Source of the DNA: Dactylosporangium roseum
Lineage (GTDB): Bacteria; Actinomycetota; Actinomycetes; Mycobacteriales; Micromonosporaceae
DNA: 64,000 nucleotides
Assembly (NCBI RefSeq): GCF_025264685.1
Contig: NZ_CP073721.1
Span: 3,525,001-3,589,000, forward strand
Direction of reading: 5' to 3'
In this document: positions 35,220 to 44,631 of the stretch, one piece after another
Position numbering within the stretch: position 1 is the first letter of the stretch
Layout: each line of letters opens with the position of its first letter
The notes under the pieces: model-generated
Told to the model about the DNA's origin: nothing
Databases searched by the model: none
Seen by the model: only the letters and a program-made list of their open reading frames with translations
Made by a program: the position numbers and the translations under genes

Positions 35220-36194
35220 TCATCGTCGCCGGCGGGGTGGACCGGTCGGGCGGCGTCGCGCCGGCCGGCGGCGCGACGGAGTCCGTCCGTGGCCCGGGGC
35301 GGGGCCGGCCCGGACCGGCGCCGTCGATGGGGTCGGCGAGGGCCGGGTGGCGAGGTCGGTGACGGTTCCCCGGGTGCTGGTGGCGGCGAGCGCGGCGGCG
35401 AACAGGATGAGTTGGTTGAGCAGGCTCAGGAAGAGCAGGATGGCGACGGCGGCCGTGACGAGCTGGTAGGCCGGGTTGGCCTGGGCGCGCTGCACGTAGA
35501 TCCGGCCGACCGTCTTGAGTAGCTCCAGGCCGGCGGCGACGAACAGCGCCGGCCCGAGCACCCGGCGCAGCGGCATCCGCAACCGTGGCAGGGCGGTCAG
35601 TGCGGCCACGGCCAGCAGGACGTTGACGGCGACGCCGAGCAGGTATCCGGCCGCTCCGAGGAGCCAGTGGCCGGCCGGGCCGGCCCGGTCCGCCGCGTCG
35701 TGCAGCAACCAGGCCAGCAGCGCCTGCGTGCCGGCCGTCAGCGCCAGCGACACGGCCAGCAGCAGCCCCAGCCCGGCCAGCACGGCGAAGTCGAGGACCT
35801 GGCGGAGAACGTAGTTGCCGGGGTACTGCGGCAGCCGCCAGACCGCCCGGATCGAGGAGCGCAGGGCGTCGACCCAGAACACTCCGGAGACGGGAAGCAC
35901 GATGAACGCGACGAGGCCCGCCGCGCCGCGGGCCTCACGCAGCGCCGCCGCGTTCAGGCCCGGCAGGTTCTGCGACAGGTACGCCTGCACGGAGCGCAGC
36001 ACGGGCGGGTCGTCGAGCACGTAGCCGAGGATCGCGAATCCCAGCAGGGCGAGGGAGAACGTGGCGAAGAAGGCGTAGTAGGTGACCGCCGCGGCGAGCC
36101 GTCCCCCGTCGGATCGGTCGTAGCGCCGGGCCGCTCGCGCGAGGTGATCGAGCCAGCCGAAGCGACGGCGGGCCCGCCCGAAGGTCGCCTTCAC
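35220..36194 (-). CDS. YihY/BrkB family membrane protein
   Basis: 324 residues from a GTG at 36194 (VKATFGRARRRFGWLDHL). Six membrane helices and the BrkB signature GGRLAAAVTYYAFFATFSLALLGFA near the N-terminus, then VFWVDALRSSIRAVW, a Gly/Leu-rich helix LLLAVSLALTAGTQALLAWLL, and LLFLSLLNQLILFAAALAATS. The last 60 residues are Pro/Arg-rich and cytoplasmic (PSRRRPARRRP). The family was once called ribonuclease BN but is now seen as a membrane transporter or virulence-associated protein. It is just downstream of the slipin gene, 98 nt away and in the same direction, so they are likely cotranscribed. Confidence 0.87.
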   Translation of the reverse strand: MKATFGRARRRFGWLDHLARAARRYDRSDGGRLAAAVTYYAFFATFSLALLGFAILGYVLDDPPVLRSVQAYLSQNLPGLNAAALREARGAAGLVAFIVLPVSGVFWVDALRSSIRAVWRLPQYPGNYVLRQVLDFAVLAGLGLLLAVSLALTAGTQALLAWLLHDAADRAGPAGHWLLGAAGYLLGVAVNVLLAVAALTALPRLRMPLRRVLGPALFVAAGLELLKTVGRIYVQRAQANPAYQLVTAAVAILLFLSLLNQLILFAAALAATSTRGTVTDLATRPSPTPSTAPVRAGPAPGHGRTPSRRRPARRRPTGPPRRRR

Positions 36195-36292
36195 GCGCCG
36201 TGGCACACCCGGACGGTGCGCCGTGGTGGTGTCCGTGCCGCTACCGGTCGCCGGCCGCAGGAGGGCCGGCGACCGGGACTTGGGCGCTGAGC

Positions 36293-37120
36293 TCAGGATG
36301 CGCCGGCCGGGAGCGGCTTGCCGTTGGGCGGCAACGGGTTCGGCGTCGCCGCGGCGGTGGCCTCGCGGGCCAGGAACGCGCCGAGCTCGCCGATCGTGCT
36401 CATCAGCGGGGCCGGGAACACCACGGTGGTGTTCCGGTCGACGCCGATCTCGACCAGGCTCTGCAGGTTGCGCAGCTGCAGCGCGAGCGGATGCGCCATC
36501 ATGACGTCGGCGGCGGTGCCGAGGGCGTCCGCGGCCAGTGCCTCGCCCTCGGCGGCAATGATCTTCGCGCGCTTCTCCCGCTCCGCTTCCGCCTGCCGGG
36601 CCATCGCCCGCTTCATGCTCTCCGGCAGCTGGATGTCCTTGAGCTCCACCAGCGTCACCACCACACCCCACTCCTCGGTCGCCACATCGAGAATCCGGCG
36701 GATGTCGACGTTGATCCGGTCGGTCTCCGACAGCGTCTCGTCGAGGGTGTGCTGTCCGACGACCTTCCGTAGCGTGGTCTGGGCGATCTGGTTGATCGCC
36801 GCGCCCACGTTCTCGATCGCCACGACCGACTTCACCGCGTCCGCGACCCGGAAGTACGCGACCGCCGAGACGTCGACACTCACGTTGTCCTTGGTGATGA
36901 TGCCCTGTGACTGGATTGGCATCGTGACGATCCGCAGGCTCACCCGCTGCAGGACGTCGACCAGCGGAATGATGACGGTCAGGCCCGGTTCCCGGACGCC
37001 GACGACCCGGCCGAACCGGAAGAGCACGCCCCGCTCGTACTGCTTCACCACCCGCACCGCGAGCGAGAACAGTAGGAGCAGCAGAAGCATTACAGCAATG
37101 ACGATCCATACGTACGGCAT
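36293..37120 (-). CDS. Slipin (SPFH/band 7 membrane protein), copy 2
   Basis: 275 residues. One N-terminal helix ([21 protein letters not shown]) precedes the band 7 domain: [82 protein letters not shown], and the tail [15 protein letters not shown]. It is closely similar to the slipin at 15656-16519, the two differing mainly at the N-terminus and in the Ala-rich tail. Start ATG 37120. It heads a two-gene unit with the BrkB gene. Membrane scaffold protein, probably stress-linked. Confidence 0.9.
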   Translation of the reverse strand: MPYVWIVIAVMLLLLLLFSLAVRVVKQYERGVLFRFGRVVGVREPGLTVIIPLVDVLQRVSLRIVTMPIQSQGIITKDNVSVDVSAVAYFRVADAVKSVVAIENVGAAINQIAQTTLRKVVGQHTLDETLSETDRINVDIRRILDVATEEWGVVVTLVELKDIQLPESMKRAMARQAEAEREKRAKIIAAEGEALAADALGTAADVMMAHPLALQLRNLQSLVEIGVDRNTTVVFPAPLMSTIGELGAFLAREATAAATPNPLPPNGKPLPAGAS

Positions 37121-37189
37121 GAGACGACCTCGATCGTGGGACGTGTCCGTGAGCGACGGACGGTCGGCCACCGGGGTCTGGAGCAGCAC

Positions 37190-37599
37190 CTTTCACGGTA
37201 CACCGGATCGCCGGGATCGAGACGAGCCTCAATACCCTTCAGGCGCACCGTCAATATCGGCAAAGACTGTGATGCACTCGAGTTCGGTGACTGCTACGGT
37301 GAACCGCAACTTGCCACCCCGGTCCCCGGTGGCGGACGGCCGTTCGACTCGGCACCGCCGCGATGGGACACGAGGGAGGCCGTCGATGCCGCATCGGGTC
37401 CCGACCGGCCGGAAACCTCTGCTGCGCTCAATGCGAGCGGTGGGCCGGGCGTGCCGCCCAGCTGACGTTACTCCAGCACCAGGGGGAGGGCTCCCGGGCG
37501 GCATGCTGTGCCGGCCGGGAGCCCGGCACGCAACCAGCGCGGTGACCGGGTCCGGCCCCGCGGGCAAACCGTCCGGCGACATCTGCATGGCGCCGGGCT
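37190..37599. other. Intergenic region with no gene seen
   Basis: 410 nt between the slipin promoter and the end of the sigma-like gene. It holds moderately AT-rich stretches near 37230-37310 that may contain the slipin promoter. I see no open frame with family similarity on either strand. Confidence 0.4.
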
Positions 37600-37980
37600 T
37601 CAGGCGGCGCCTGACGGCCGGAGCAGGGCCGCCAGCTCGGCGGCGATGTGTTCGTCGTAGCCGGCCGTCAGCTCCGCCGGCCGGGCGGATGATCGCCGGT
37701 ATTCGGGGATACGCCGGTCCGCGATGGCCAGCAGCCACGCCTGTATGTCGCACGGCTGCTGCCTGGTGGGAGCCAGTCTCCAGACCTCGACGAAGACCGC
37801 GCGCGTGATCACCACTGCGGCTGCGGCGTCGCGCAGCTGCGTGCGGGAATGCACGAAGACGGGACGGACCATGAGGCGGTACAGCGCGTGGAAGGCGGCT
37901 GCTTCGCGGTCGGCGATCCGCTGGACCAGCCGGTCGTAGGCCGCTGTGGCGATGAGCGGTTTGGCGTGCTGGAGTGCCAT
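37600..37980 (-). CDS. Stand-alone sigma-70 region 2-like protein
   Basis: 126 residues. ATG 37980 follows AGGAG with a 5-nt gap. The sequence (YDRLVQRIADREAAAFHALYRLMVRPVF, then AVVITRAVFVEVWRLAPTR, IQAWLLAIADRRIPEYRRSS) matches region 2 of ECF sigma factors: the core-binding helix and part of the -10 helix. It then ends after a short acidic-Ala tail without a region 4. It may be a sigma factor that lost its C-terminal half, or a regulator that binds RNA polymerase without promoter -35 recognition. The usual DAEDV-type acidic motif is replaced by DAAAAVV. Confidence 0.6.
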   Translation of the reverse strand: MALQHAKPLIATAAYDRLVQRIADREAAAFHALYRLMVRPVFVHSRTQLRDAAAAVVITRAVFVEVWRLAPTRQQPCDIQAWLLAIADRRIPEYRRSSARPAELTAGYDEHIAAELAALLRPSGAA

Positions 37981-38189
37981 CGACGCTCCTGACGATGCCC
38001 GGATGAAGGACACCGCTGGGGTCCGGAGCGGTGGGGAGTGCCCCGATGATAGGCCGTCGCCGGACCCGGTTGCCGATGTGACCGCCGGTTTCACCCGGCC
38101 GGGTCGCAGCGGGCCGCCGGACCCTGCTCGTCAGTCGCTTCGTCCGGCGCGGACGGGCACGCGGTCGATGCCGGTCGTGCGCGGTGAGG

Positions 38190-38933
38190 TCACTGCAGTT
38201 CCCGGGTAATTTCGGCGTGCGCGAGGGCTGATGGTGCCCGGCGGCCGACGATCGCCGGTGCCTCGCGGATGAGCGTGTCGTCGGTCAGGGCGGCGACCAT
38301 GAACAAGGCGAAGTCCACCCGCCGGGTCTGGTTGCTGGACAGTTTCGGGTCGCCGACGTGCCGGCTCCACACCGGCAGGCCCTGGCTGGGACCTTCGGTG
38401 AGGTCGCTGCCGCGCACCACGGTCCACCGGGTGTTGCTGGCGAACACGCGCTGGCAGGCGTCGACCTGATCGTCGAGGTCGGCGAAGCGGGCGAGCTTGG
38501 CGAGCGGACTGGCGATCTTGACGATCGCCCTGAGTTTCCACGGGTAGACGTCGAGGCCGTCGCGGGAGATGTGCCATCCGCAGGAGAACACCAGGCGGGC
38601 ACCGCCGCGGGTGTGGTCGAGCACCGCCTGCGCCGTGCCGGCCGCGTAGTGGTTGACCCCGCGCGGGACCAGCACCGTCAGGACGCCGTCGCATCCGTCG
38701 ACCGCGCGGGCGATGACCGCCTCGTCGTTGGTCGCCCCCGTCACGACGGTGATGTGGTCGCGAAGCGCGCCGAGCTTGGCCACACTGGCGGCCCGGCACA
38801 CGCCGACGACCTCGTAGCCCCGTTCGAGCGCGTGCTGCACCATGTATCGGCCGAGCTTCCCGGACGCCCCGATCACGCAGACCTTCAGCTTGGCGTTGCG
38901 ATCGGCGGCGTATCGGTCCCGTACTGGCTCCAT
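38190..38933 (-). CDS. NAD(P)-binding, NmrA/SDR-like protein
   Basis: 247 residues of the atypical short-chain dehydrogenase group. The Rossmann dinucleotide motif VCVIGASGKLGRYMVQHALERGYEV is near residue 18, followed by VCRAASVAKLG and TVVTGATNDEAVIARAVDGCDGVLTVL. There is no YxxxK catalytic pair, so it may bind cofactor or sense redox rather than reduce a substrate. Start ATG 38933. The product could act on quinones or as a NmrA-type sensor. It lies between two sigma-factor-like genes but has its own upstream region of about 290 nt. Confidence 0.8.
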   Translation of the reverse strand: MEPVRDRYAADRNAKLKVCVIGASGKLGRYMVQHALERGYEVVGVCRAASVAKLGALRDHITVVTGATNDEAVIARAVDGCDGVLTVLVPRGVNHYAAGTAQAVLDHTRGGARLVFSCGWHISRDGLDVYPWKLRAIVKIASPLAKLARFADLDDQVDACQRVFASNTRWTVVRGSDLTEGPSQGLPVWSRHVGDPKLSSNQTRRVDFALFMVAALTDDTLIREAPAIVGRRAPSALAHAEITRELQ

Positions 38934-39219
38934 GGCTGCTCTTCTCGTCGGCGGCCGGCCGGGATGACTCCGGGGCGCGACCGCGCCCTGCGAACGGATT
39001 CGTGCCTGTGTACGGTGCGCCCGCCGGCGGGGGACACGATGCTCGGTACGGACCACGGCGGGCGGGCAAACGCGGCAGCCGTGCGCCACATACAGGCGTG
39101 CAACCGGTACCCGGACACGCCGCGCACTGCTGGTCACCAGGGTCCGGAGCGACGCTTGGACTGTACGCGCGGATTGGCCCGACATCGATAAGCAATGGCG
39201 GTCCCGGTCTCGGTGATGA

Positions 39220-40078
39220 TCAGCCGGGCCCGGCTGTGAAACCTGTCGTGTCAGTGGCGAGCAGACCGGCCCGGAGCCGGTCCAGGGTCTGCCGCAGCAG
39301 CCTCGAGACGTGCATCTGCGACACGCCGAGCGCCGCGGCGATCCGCGCCTGGGTCATCTCGTCGTGGAACCGCATGGCGAGGATGCGCCGCTCGCGCGGT
39401 GGCAGCGCTGCGACGAGCGACCGGAGTGTCAGGTGATCGTCGATGCCGGTGTAACGCGGGTCGACCGCGCCGATGAGGTCGATGCGTTCAGCGGCGTGGG
39501 GTCGTCAAGAGGTTCGTTGAGTGACGGCAGCCGGTACGCCTGCGCTGCCTGTTTCGCGGCGTGGAGGGCGCCGATGTCGATGCGGAGATGCTCGGCGAGC
39601 TCGGCCGCGGTCGGTGCCCGACCGTGCAGGTGGGTGAGGTCGGTAACGGCTGGGCGTAGCGCGAGGAGCAGTTCCTGGCTGGAGCGCGGCACCCGCATGC
39701 CCCAGGCCGAATCCCGGAAGTGCCGTTTGAGCGCGCCGATGATCGTCGGGGCGGCGTAGCCAGCGAACGGGACGCCGCGCCCCGCATCGTAGCGGTCAAC
39801 GGCCCTGACCAGCGCCAGCGCGGCGACCTGCCGCAGGTCGTCGAGGGGTTCCCCACGACCGGCGTATCGACCCGCAAGCCGGTGGGCCATCGGCAGGCAG
39901 CTCTCGATCGCCCGCCCTCGCAGGAGGTCTCGATCCGGGTGACCGGCCGGCAGCCCGCCGCGGGTCTCCAGCAGGTGTTCCGGCGCCCCCCAGTCGCCGC
40001 TACCGGCGGGGATCGCGGCGGACGCTCTGGACGGGCGGGGATAACGGTGGCCGGTACCGATACGAATGCGGTGAGCAT
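39220..40078 (-). pseudogene. SigB/SigF-type sigma factor, frameshifted
   Basis: Region 2 and 3 in one frame: APEHLLETRGGLPAGHPDRDLL, CLPMAHRLAGRYAGRGEPLDDLRQVAALALVRAVDRYD, GVPFAGYAAPTIIGALKRHFRD, then LTHLHGRAPTAAELAEHL. Region 4 lies in another frame: ERIDLIGAVDPRYTG, LPPRERRILAMRFHDEMTQARIAAALGVSQMHVSRLL, ending at TGA 39220-39222. One indel near 39491-39504 (GGGG run) separates them. The ATG at 40078 is also out of frame with region 2 by one base in a six-C run at 39986-39991; restoring it would give a normal start. Two homopolymer lesions, so either recent loss or read errors. Stress-response or sporulation sigma factor. Confidence 0.8.
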
Positions 40079-40243
40079 GGGTTACGCCCCTTACGGGCCA
40101 GCCGCGAAAACCGGCAGCGATGACGCTTCCGGCCAAGCGCCCGGGCGTCGTGGGAATGACCGCGGGGTCCAGGCGGCGGTGGAGGCACCCTGCGCCGAGG
40201 CATATCGGCGCAGGGACGAGAAGCCGGTCCGGCCTCAACCTTA

Positions 40244-41342
40244 GAGGACGTCTGATTCACGAAGTTTGTGAGTTGTGTACGTTCAGGTGTCTCGCCAGGT
40301 TGGGGTGGTTTCGTCGGTGAGGCGTTTGGCGAGGTTGTCGATCATCGCGATGGTGATCATGCTGGCTGAGTTGTCGGGTCGGGTTTCGTAGTCACGCACG
40401 AGCCGGCGGTGGTGCATGAGCCAGCCCAGCGTTCGTTCCACGACCCAGCGGCGTTTGACGACCGAGAATCCTTTGATGGCAGGGTTTTTGGTGACGACCT
40501 CGACGTCGATGCCAAGTCTGGCACCGTGTTCGACGACGGTGTTCTTGAATCCGGCGTCGACCCATGTTTTGGCGAGCGTGGGATGGCGGGTGGTGGCCTC
40601 GTTGAGCAGGTCGACGCCGATGGCGTTGTCGCTGACGCTGGCGGCGGTGACGATGACGGCCAGGAGTAGGCCCAGGGTGTCGGTGATGATGCCCCGCTTG
40701 CGTCCCACCACTTTCTTGCCCGCGTCGGTGCCCTGTGTGGACAGTGGAACGTTGGTGGAGGTTTCACGCTCTGGGTGTCCATGATGGACGCGGTGGGGGT
40801 GGTCTGCTTGCCGGTGTGGTCACGGACCAGGCCGGTGAGGTCGTAGTTCAGTTCGGCGAAGATGCCTTCGTTGGTCCAGGCGGCGAAGTAGCCGTAGACG
40901 GTGCGGTAGGGCGGGAAGTCGTGGGGCAGGTAGCGCCAGGGGATGCCGGTGCGGTTGATGTACAGGATCGCGTTGAAGATTTCGCGTAGGTCGTGCGTCG
41001 GTGTGCGGCCGCCGACGCCGGCGTCGGTGCGGGTCTGGCGCCACGTGGTGAGTCGGGGGGCGATGAGGGCCCAGCGGGCGTCGGACAGGTCGGAAGGGGT
41101 ACGCGCTGCGTTCAGTCATGCCGGTGTGCGTACGGTGGCGGTGGGCCGGTGTGACGGACAGCGGGTCCGTTGTTTCCGTGACGAAAGTGAATCAGACACG
41201 ATCCGCTGCTGAAACGTCTCGTATGCGGCCGACTCGAATCGGCTGAAATGATGATGTTCTTGGCAACTTCAGGCACACGTGGGCAGTGACTGTCGATGGG
41301 CGGACCGGACGTTATCCATCCCAACCAGAACCAAACGTCCAG
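40244..41342 (-). mobile_element. IS5-family element, copy A (IS427-like)
   Basis: 1,099 bp flanked by a TA direct repeat (40242-40243 and 41343-41344). The ends are imperfect inverted repeats: GGACGTCTGATTC at the left and, on the other strand, GGACGTTTGGTTC at the right. Copy B at 54414-55514 is almost identical over its whole length and lies in the opposite orientation. The TA duplication and size fit the IS427 group of IS5. The right end sits 13 nt from the RIT element. Confidence 0.82.
40283..41119 (-). pseudogene. IS5-family transposase, copy A, frameshifted
   Basis: DDE transposase of about 270 residues. Reading from the right: SDLSDARWALIAPRLTTWR, REIFNAILYINRTGIPWRYLPHDFPP, SIMDTQSVK (first Asp), KKVVGRKRGIITDTLG, KTWVDAGFKN (second Asp), and VVERTLGWLMHHRRL (Glu). 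The C run in IAPRL has six C and reads through, but AAACC near 40767 lacks one A compared with copy B, throwing the C-terminal half out of frame. The ATG-containing frame (TERSAYP) is one base off from the conserved part in both copies. Confidence 0.8.
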
Positions 41343-41355
41343 TAACGACGGCATG

Positions 41356-42415
41356 TCATCGGAGGCTGTAGAGGGCCTGGAGCCTGTTCTCGGTGAGCCG
41401 CTGCGCGGCTGGCGAGTCGATCGCAGGCGTGGCTGCCTCCACGGCTTGTCGCATCATGTCGATGGTGGCGAAGGCGTAGAACGCCGCCGTGGTCGACATG
41501 TTCTCGTGGCCGAGGAGCCGCATGATGACCGGCAACGGGATGCCCTGCTGGTAGAGGCCCATGGCCTTGGTCTTGCGCAGCATGTGGCAGTGGATGTTGT
41601 TCGGGATCGAGGGGCATCTCTGCCGTGCGGTCGTGGCGGCGTGCGTGAGCACTGCGGCGACGGTGTCGGTCGACAGCGCTGTCGGCTTGCCGTTGTGCAG
41701 GCTGTAGAACGCCGGCCGGGTCGCAGGAAGCTGCGTCGTGCCCGGGTGGAACTCGGCGAGGTAGGCGCCCAGGTGCTCGATCGTCTTGCCGGCGAGGGGG
41801 ACGATGCGGGTCTTGTTCCTCTTGCCGGTGAGGACGACGTGTCCGGGCTTGCCCAAGCGGAGGTCCTGCAGCGTCAGGCTGGTGATCTCACCGACGCGGG
41901 CCGCGGTGTCGTAGAGCAAGATCAGCAGCATCCGGTTGCGGCGCGATTTCGCGGTGCGGCCGGTGCAGGCGGCGAGCACGGCCCGTGTCTCGGGTCCGGT
42001 GAGGTACTCGATCGGTTTCCTCGCGCTGGCCGGCGCGCGTAGCGCCGTGGCTGCCTGACTGAACGCGACGAGGGTGATGTCCTCGGCGGAGCAGTAGGTC
42101 AGGAACGCTTTGACGGTGGTCAGCCGCAACGCGATGGTCCTGGGCGCGTAGTGCCGCTGGTCGGCCATCCAGGCCAGCCAGCCTTTCAGGTGTGGCCGGT
42201 CGAAGTGGTCGAAGCTCACGTCGCCGCGGTCGATGTGCTCGCGCTCGGCGAGGTAGTGCAGGAAGCATTCCAGGCTGATCCGGTAGGCCTCGATCGTGTT
42301 CGGTGAGCGCCGGGCCACGGTGGGCAGGTAGGTGTGCAGGTAGGTGTGCAGGTAGTCCTGTAGTCCTGGGCGAAGCGGTAGAAGTCCGGGGCGCGGGTTG
42401 CCGGGTCACGTTTCA
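41356..42415 (-). pseudogene. RIT third recombinase (RitC), frameshifted by an 8-bp duplication
   Basis: C-terminal catalytic domain intact: Arg in YDTAARVGEITSLTLQDL, Lys in LTGKRNKTRIVPL, IHCHMLRKTKAMGLYQQG (His-x-Leu-Arg), LLGHENMSTTAAFYAF (second His and nucleophile Tyr). From a GTG at 42318 it would be 320 residues. The natural start is ATG 42415 (MKRDPATRAPDFYRFAQDY), overlapping RitB's stop by 10 nt. A tandem duplication of TAGTCCTG at 42353-42368 shifts the frame between the N-terminal 16 codons and the rest; without it the protein reads through LHTYLHTYLPTVARRSPNTIE. Internal initiation at 42318 could still give a shortened protein. Confidence 0.82.
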
Positions 42416-43368
42416 TCGAACCCGACCTCCGGTAGCAACGACTGGCTCGCGGTGGTGAGGTGGGCGTAGGCGTGCAGGAACTCCGGCGAGGTGTGGATGT
42501 AGTAGAAGCTCGACTCGATGTCCGCGTGCCCCATGTAGCGGGCCAGGTAGGGAAGCATCGCCATGACGTCCTTGCCTTGGGCCATCCATCGTTCGACGTT
42601 GGCGTAGGCGAAGTGATGGCGCAAGTCGTAGGGCCGAGGCTGCTGAGCGCCCACCGGCCGTGGGAGACCGGCCTGGTCCCAGGCACGGTTGAACATCTTC
42701 CCGACGGTCGCGGCGGTGACCTGGTTACCGGCCGCGGAGACGAAGAACATGCCCCGCGTGGGGCCGAAGCGTGCGCGGGTGACCCGGTCGCAGTTGGCCA
42801 GGATCTCGGTGACTTCGCCGGTGATCGGCAGGCGTCGGGAGCGGTTGCCTTTGGAAGCCACGATGTCGAGGTGCCGGTCGCGAAGGTGCACGTGCTCGGG
42901 GCGCAGCAGGCGGGTTTCCCCGGTCCGCAGCCCGCACGAGTGCATCAGCGTGAAGAACGCGACCGCCTGCCACCGCCGCGGGGAGACGGCGTTCAGCGTT
43001 GCGGCGGCCGCGAAGAACGCCTCGATCTCGTCGGTGTTCAGCAGGTAGGGGTGGGCGGGAACGACTGCGGCCTTCCACCGATCGGACAGGACGTAGGCGT
43101 CACGCTGCCCGTGGGCCTGCAACCATCGGCCGACGTCGCGGATGTAGGACATCCAGGACCGGTACCGCCCTGAGCGAGTCAGCTGCTGGCTGACCCATCC
43201 CTCGACCGTGTCGCGGTCGAAGACGGTCCGCTCGTGTGTGGTGCAGTAGACGTCGAACTGCTTCAGGTACCAGATCCGGGAGGCGCCGTAGAAGCCCATC
43301 TTCTCCTTGAACGCGAGGTAGGCCTCCAGTTGCGGTGTGAAGGCACTGGTGAAGCCGCGGGCGTTCAT
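42406..43368 (-). CDS. RIT second tyrosine recombinase (RitB)
   Basis: 320 residues. The N-terminal core-binding domain (AYLAFKEKMGFYGASRIWYLKQFDVY, WVSQQLTRSGRYRSWMSYIRDVGRW) is followed by the catalytic domain: CGLRTGETRLL (Arg), VASKGNRSRRLPI (Lys), YDLRHHFAYANVERWM (Arg and His of box II; the first His is Tyr), and ARYMGHADIESSFYYIH (His and Tyr). The ATG overlaps the stop of RitA as ATGA and its own stop overlaps RitC, so all three are translated from one mRNA. It appears intact. Site-specific recombinase presumed to act with its two partners on the element ends. Confidence 0.88.
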   Translation of the reverse strand: MNARGFTSAFTPQLEAYLAFKEKMGFYGASRIWYLKQFDVYCTTHERTVFDRDTVEGWVSQQLTRSGRYRSWMSYIRDVGRWLQAHGQRDAYVLSDRWKAAVVPAHPYLLNTDEIEAFFAAAATLNAVSPRRWQAVAFFTLMHSCGLRTGETRLLRPEHVHLRDRHLDIVASKGNRSRRLPITGEVTEILANCDRVTRARFGPTRGMFFVSAAGNQVTAATVGKMFNRAWDQAGLPRPVGAQQPRPYDLRHHFAYANVERWMAQGKDVMAMLPYLARYMGHADIESSFYYIHTSPEFLHAYAHLTTASQSLLPEVGFDET

Positions 43369-44570
43369 GACCGCGTTCCGGCGGGGATGTCGAGGACGCA
43401 GTCGAGCAGACGTTCCTCATCGACGCTCAGATACAGGTCAGTCGATTCGGGGCTCGCGTGGCCCAGCACGGCCGAGATCGTCGGCAGCGGGACCGCCGCG
43501 CGCAGCAGCCGCGACGCGGCGTTGTGGCGCAACAGGCGAGTACCGGCCCTCACCCCGGTGACGCCTGCCTTGCCGAACACGGTGGCGATCACCCGGTGGA
43601 TCGATGCGTGGTCCGACAGCCGCGTATGTGGCGCCACGCAACGGAGGAACACGTGGTCGTCGGGCGAGTCGGGCCGTTGGTCGAGGACGTAGTCGGCGAG
43701 CCTGCCGACCAGCAGATCGGTCAGCGGCACGGTCAGCGGGTTGTGCGTCTCCTGCTGCACGATGCTGGCGGTCCGTGCGCGCCAGTCGATGTCGGCCAGT
43801 CGCAGGTTGATGATGTCGCACGCGCGCAGCCCCGTCGTCACCGCGAGCAGGGTGATCGCGGCGTCCCGCGCGGCGATTGCCGGTGTCGCGCATGCGTGCA
43901 CGACCAGGCGTTCAACCTCGTCGGGAAGCACCGGCAGGATCGCGTGGGAACGCCTGACCCTGGCCAGCCCGGCCGCGTCGACCAGGTCGTTACGGCCGGT
44001 GAACTTCAAGAACGGCCGGAAGTTCGACACCACCCAGAACAGCGACGACGTCGCCCACGTGCCTGTCAACGAGTCCAGGAACCCCAGAACGCTGGACCCG
44101 TCGGCGTCACCGAGGCAAGCGATCCCGCGTGCCTCCAGGAACACCAGGTAGGCGCGGCATACCCGGCCGTAGGCGTCGCGGGTGGCCAGCGCCAGGTCAC
44201 GGCCGGCCATGTCGGCGTCCCACGCGGCAGCCAACGCGATGAACTCACGCGAGACCGGTCGTGGGCCACCCCCGCCACGCTTGCGGCACGCCAGCCCCAC
44301 CCGGCCGGTCAGCACGTAGGCGTCGAACACGCCGACCAGCCGGCTGTAGTCGAAGCTGCGCTGCGCACTGAACCTGCCAGTACGCGGACTGATCGTCATC
44401 GACGCGAACGCAGCACCCAGGGCGGGCGTGTAGACGCCACCGCGCTCCGCGGCGAAGCACGCCAACGCTTTGATCGACTTCTCGTATTGGCCGATCGTCG
44501 ACTCCATGTAGCCGGCTGCCCGCAACTCCGCGACAACCACCGACCCGATCCCTGTGACCGTCGTATCCAT
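43365..44570 (-). CDS. RIT first tyrosine recombinase (RitA)
   Basis: 401 residues from ATG 44570, preceded by GGAGAGGAGA with a 5-nt gap; the frame extends further upstream but that start has the best ribosome binding site. The N-terminal half has VVAELRAAGYMESTIGQYEKSI and a long helical region (FLEARGIACLGDAD). The catalytic domain follows: TTGLRACDIINLRLADID (Arg), TGVRAGTRLLRHNAASRLL (Leu-Arg-His box), ISAVLGHASPESTDLYLSVD (His and nucleophile Tyr). Longest of the three RIT recombinases and first in the mRNA. Intact. Confidence 0.88.
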   Translation of the reverse strand: MDTTVTGIGSVVVAELRAAGYMESTIGQYEKSIKALACFAAERGGVYTPALGAAFASMTISPRTGRFSAQRSFDYSRLVGVFDAYVLTGRVGLACRKRGGGGPRPVSREFIALAAAWDADMAGRDLALATRDAYGRVCRAYLVFLEARGIACLGDADGSSVLGFLDSLTGTWATSSLFWVVSNFRPFLKFTGRNDLVDAAGLARVRRSHAILPVLPDEVERLVVHACATPAIAARDAAITLLAVTTGLRACDIINLRLADIDWRARTASIVQQETHNPLTVPLTDLLVGRLADYVLDQRPDSPDDHVFLRCVAPHTRLSDHASIHRVIATVFGKAGVTGVRAGTRLLRHNAASRLLRAAVPLPTISAVLGHASPESTDLYLSVDEERLLDCVLDIPAGTRS

Positions 44571-44631
44571 GGCCGTCTCCTCTCCACAGGGCGAATGGAT
44601 ACGGCGGACGGTAGCCACCAACCGCAGGATC

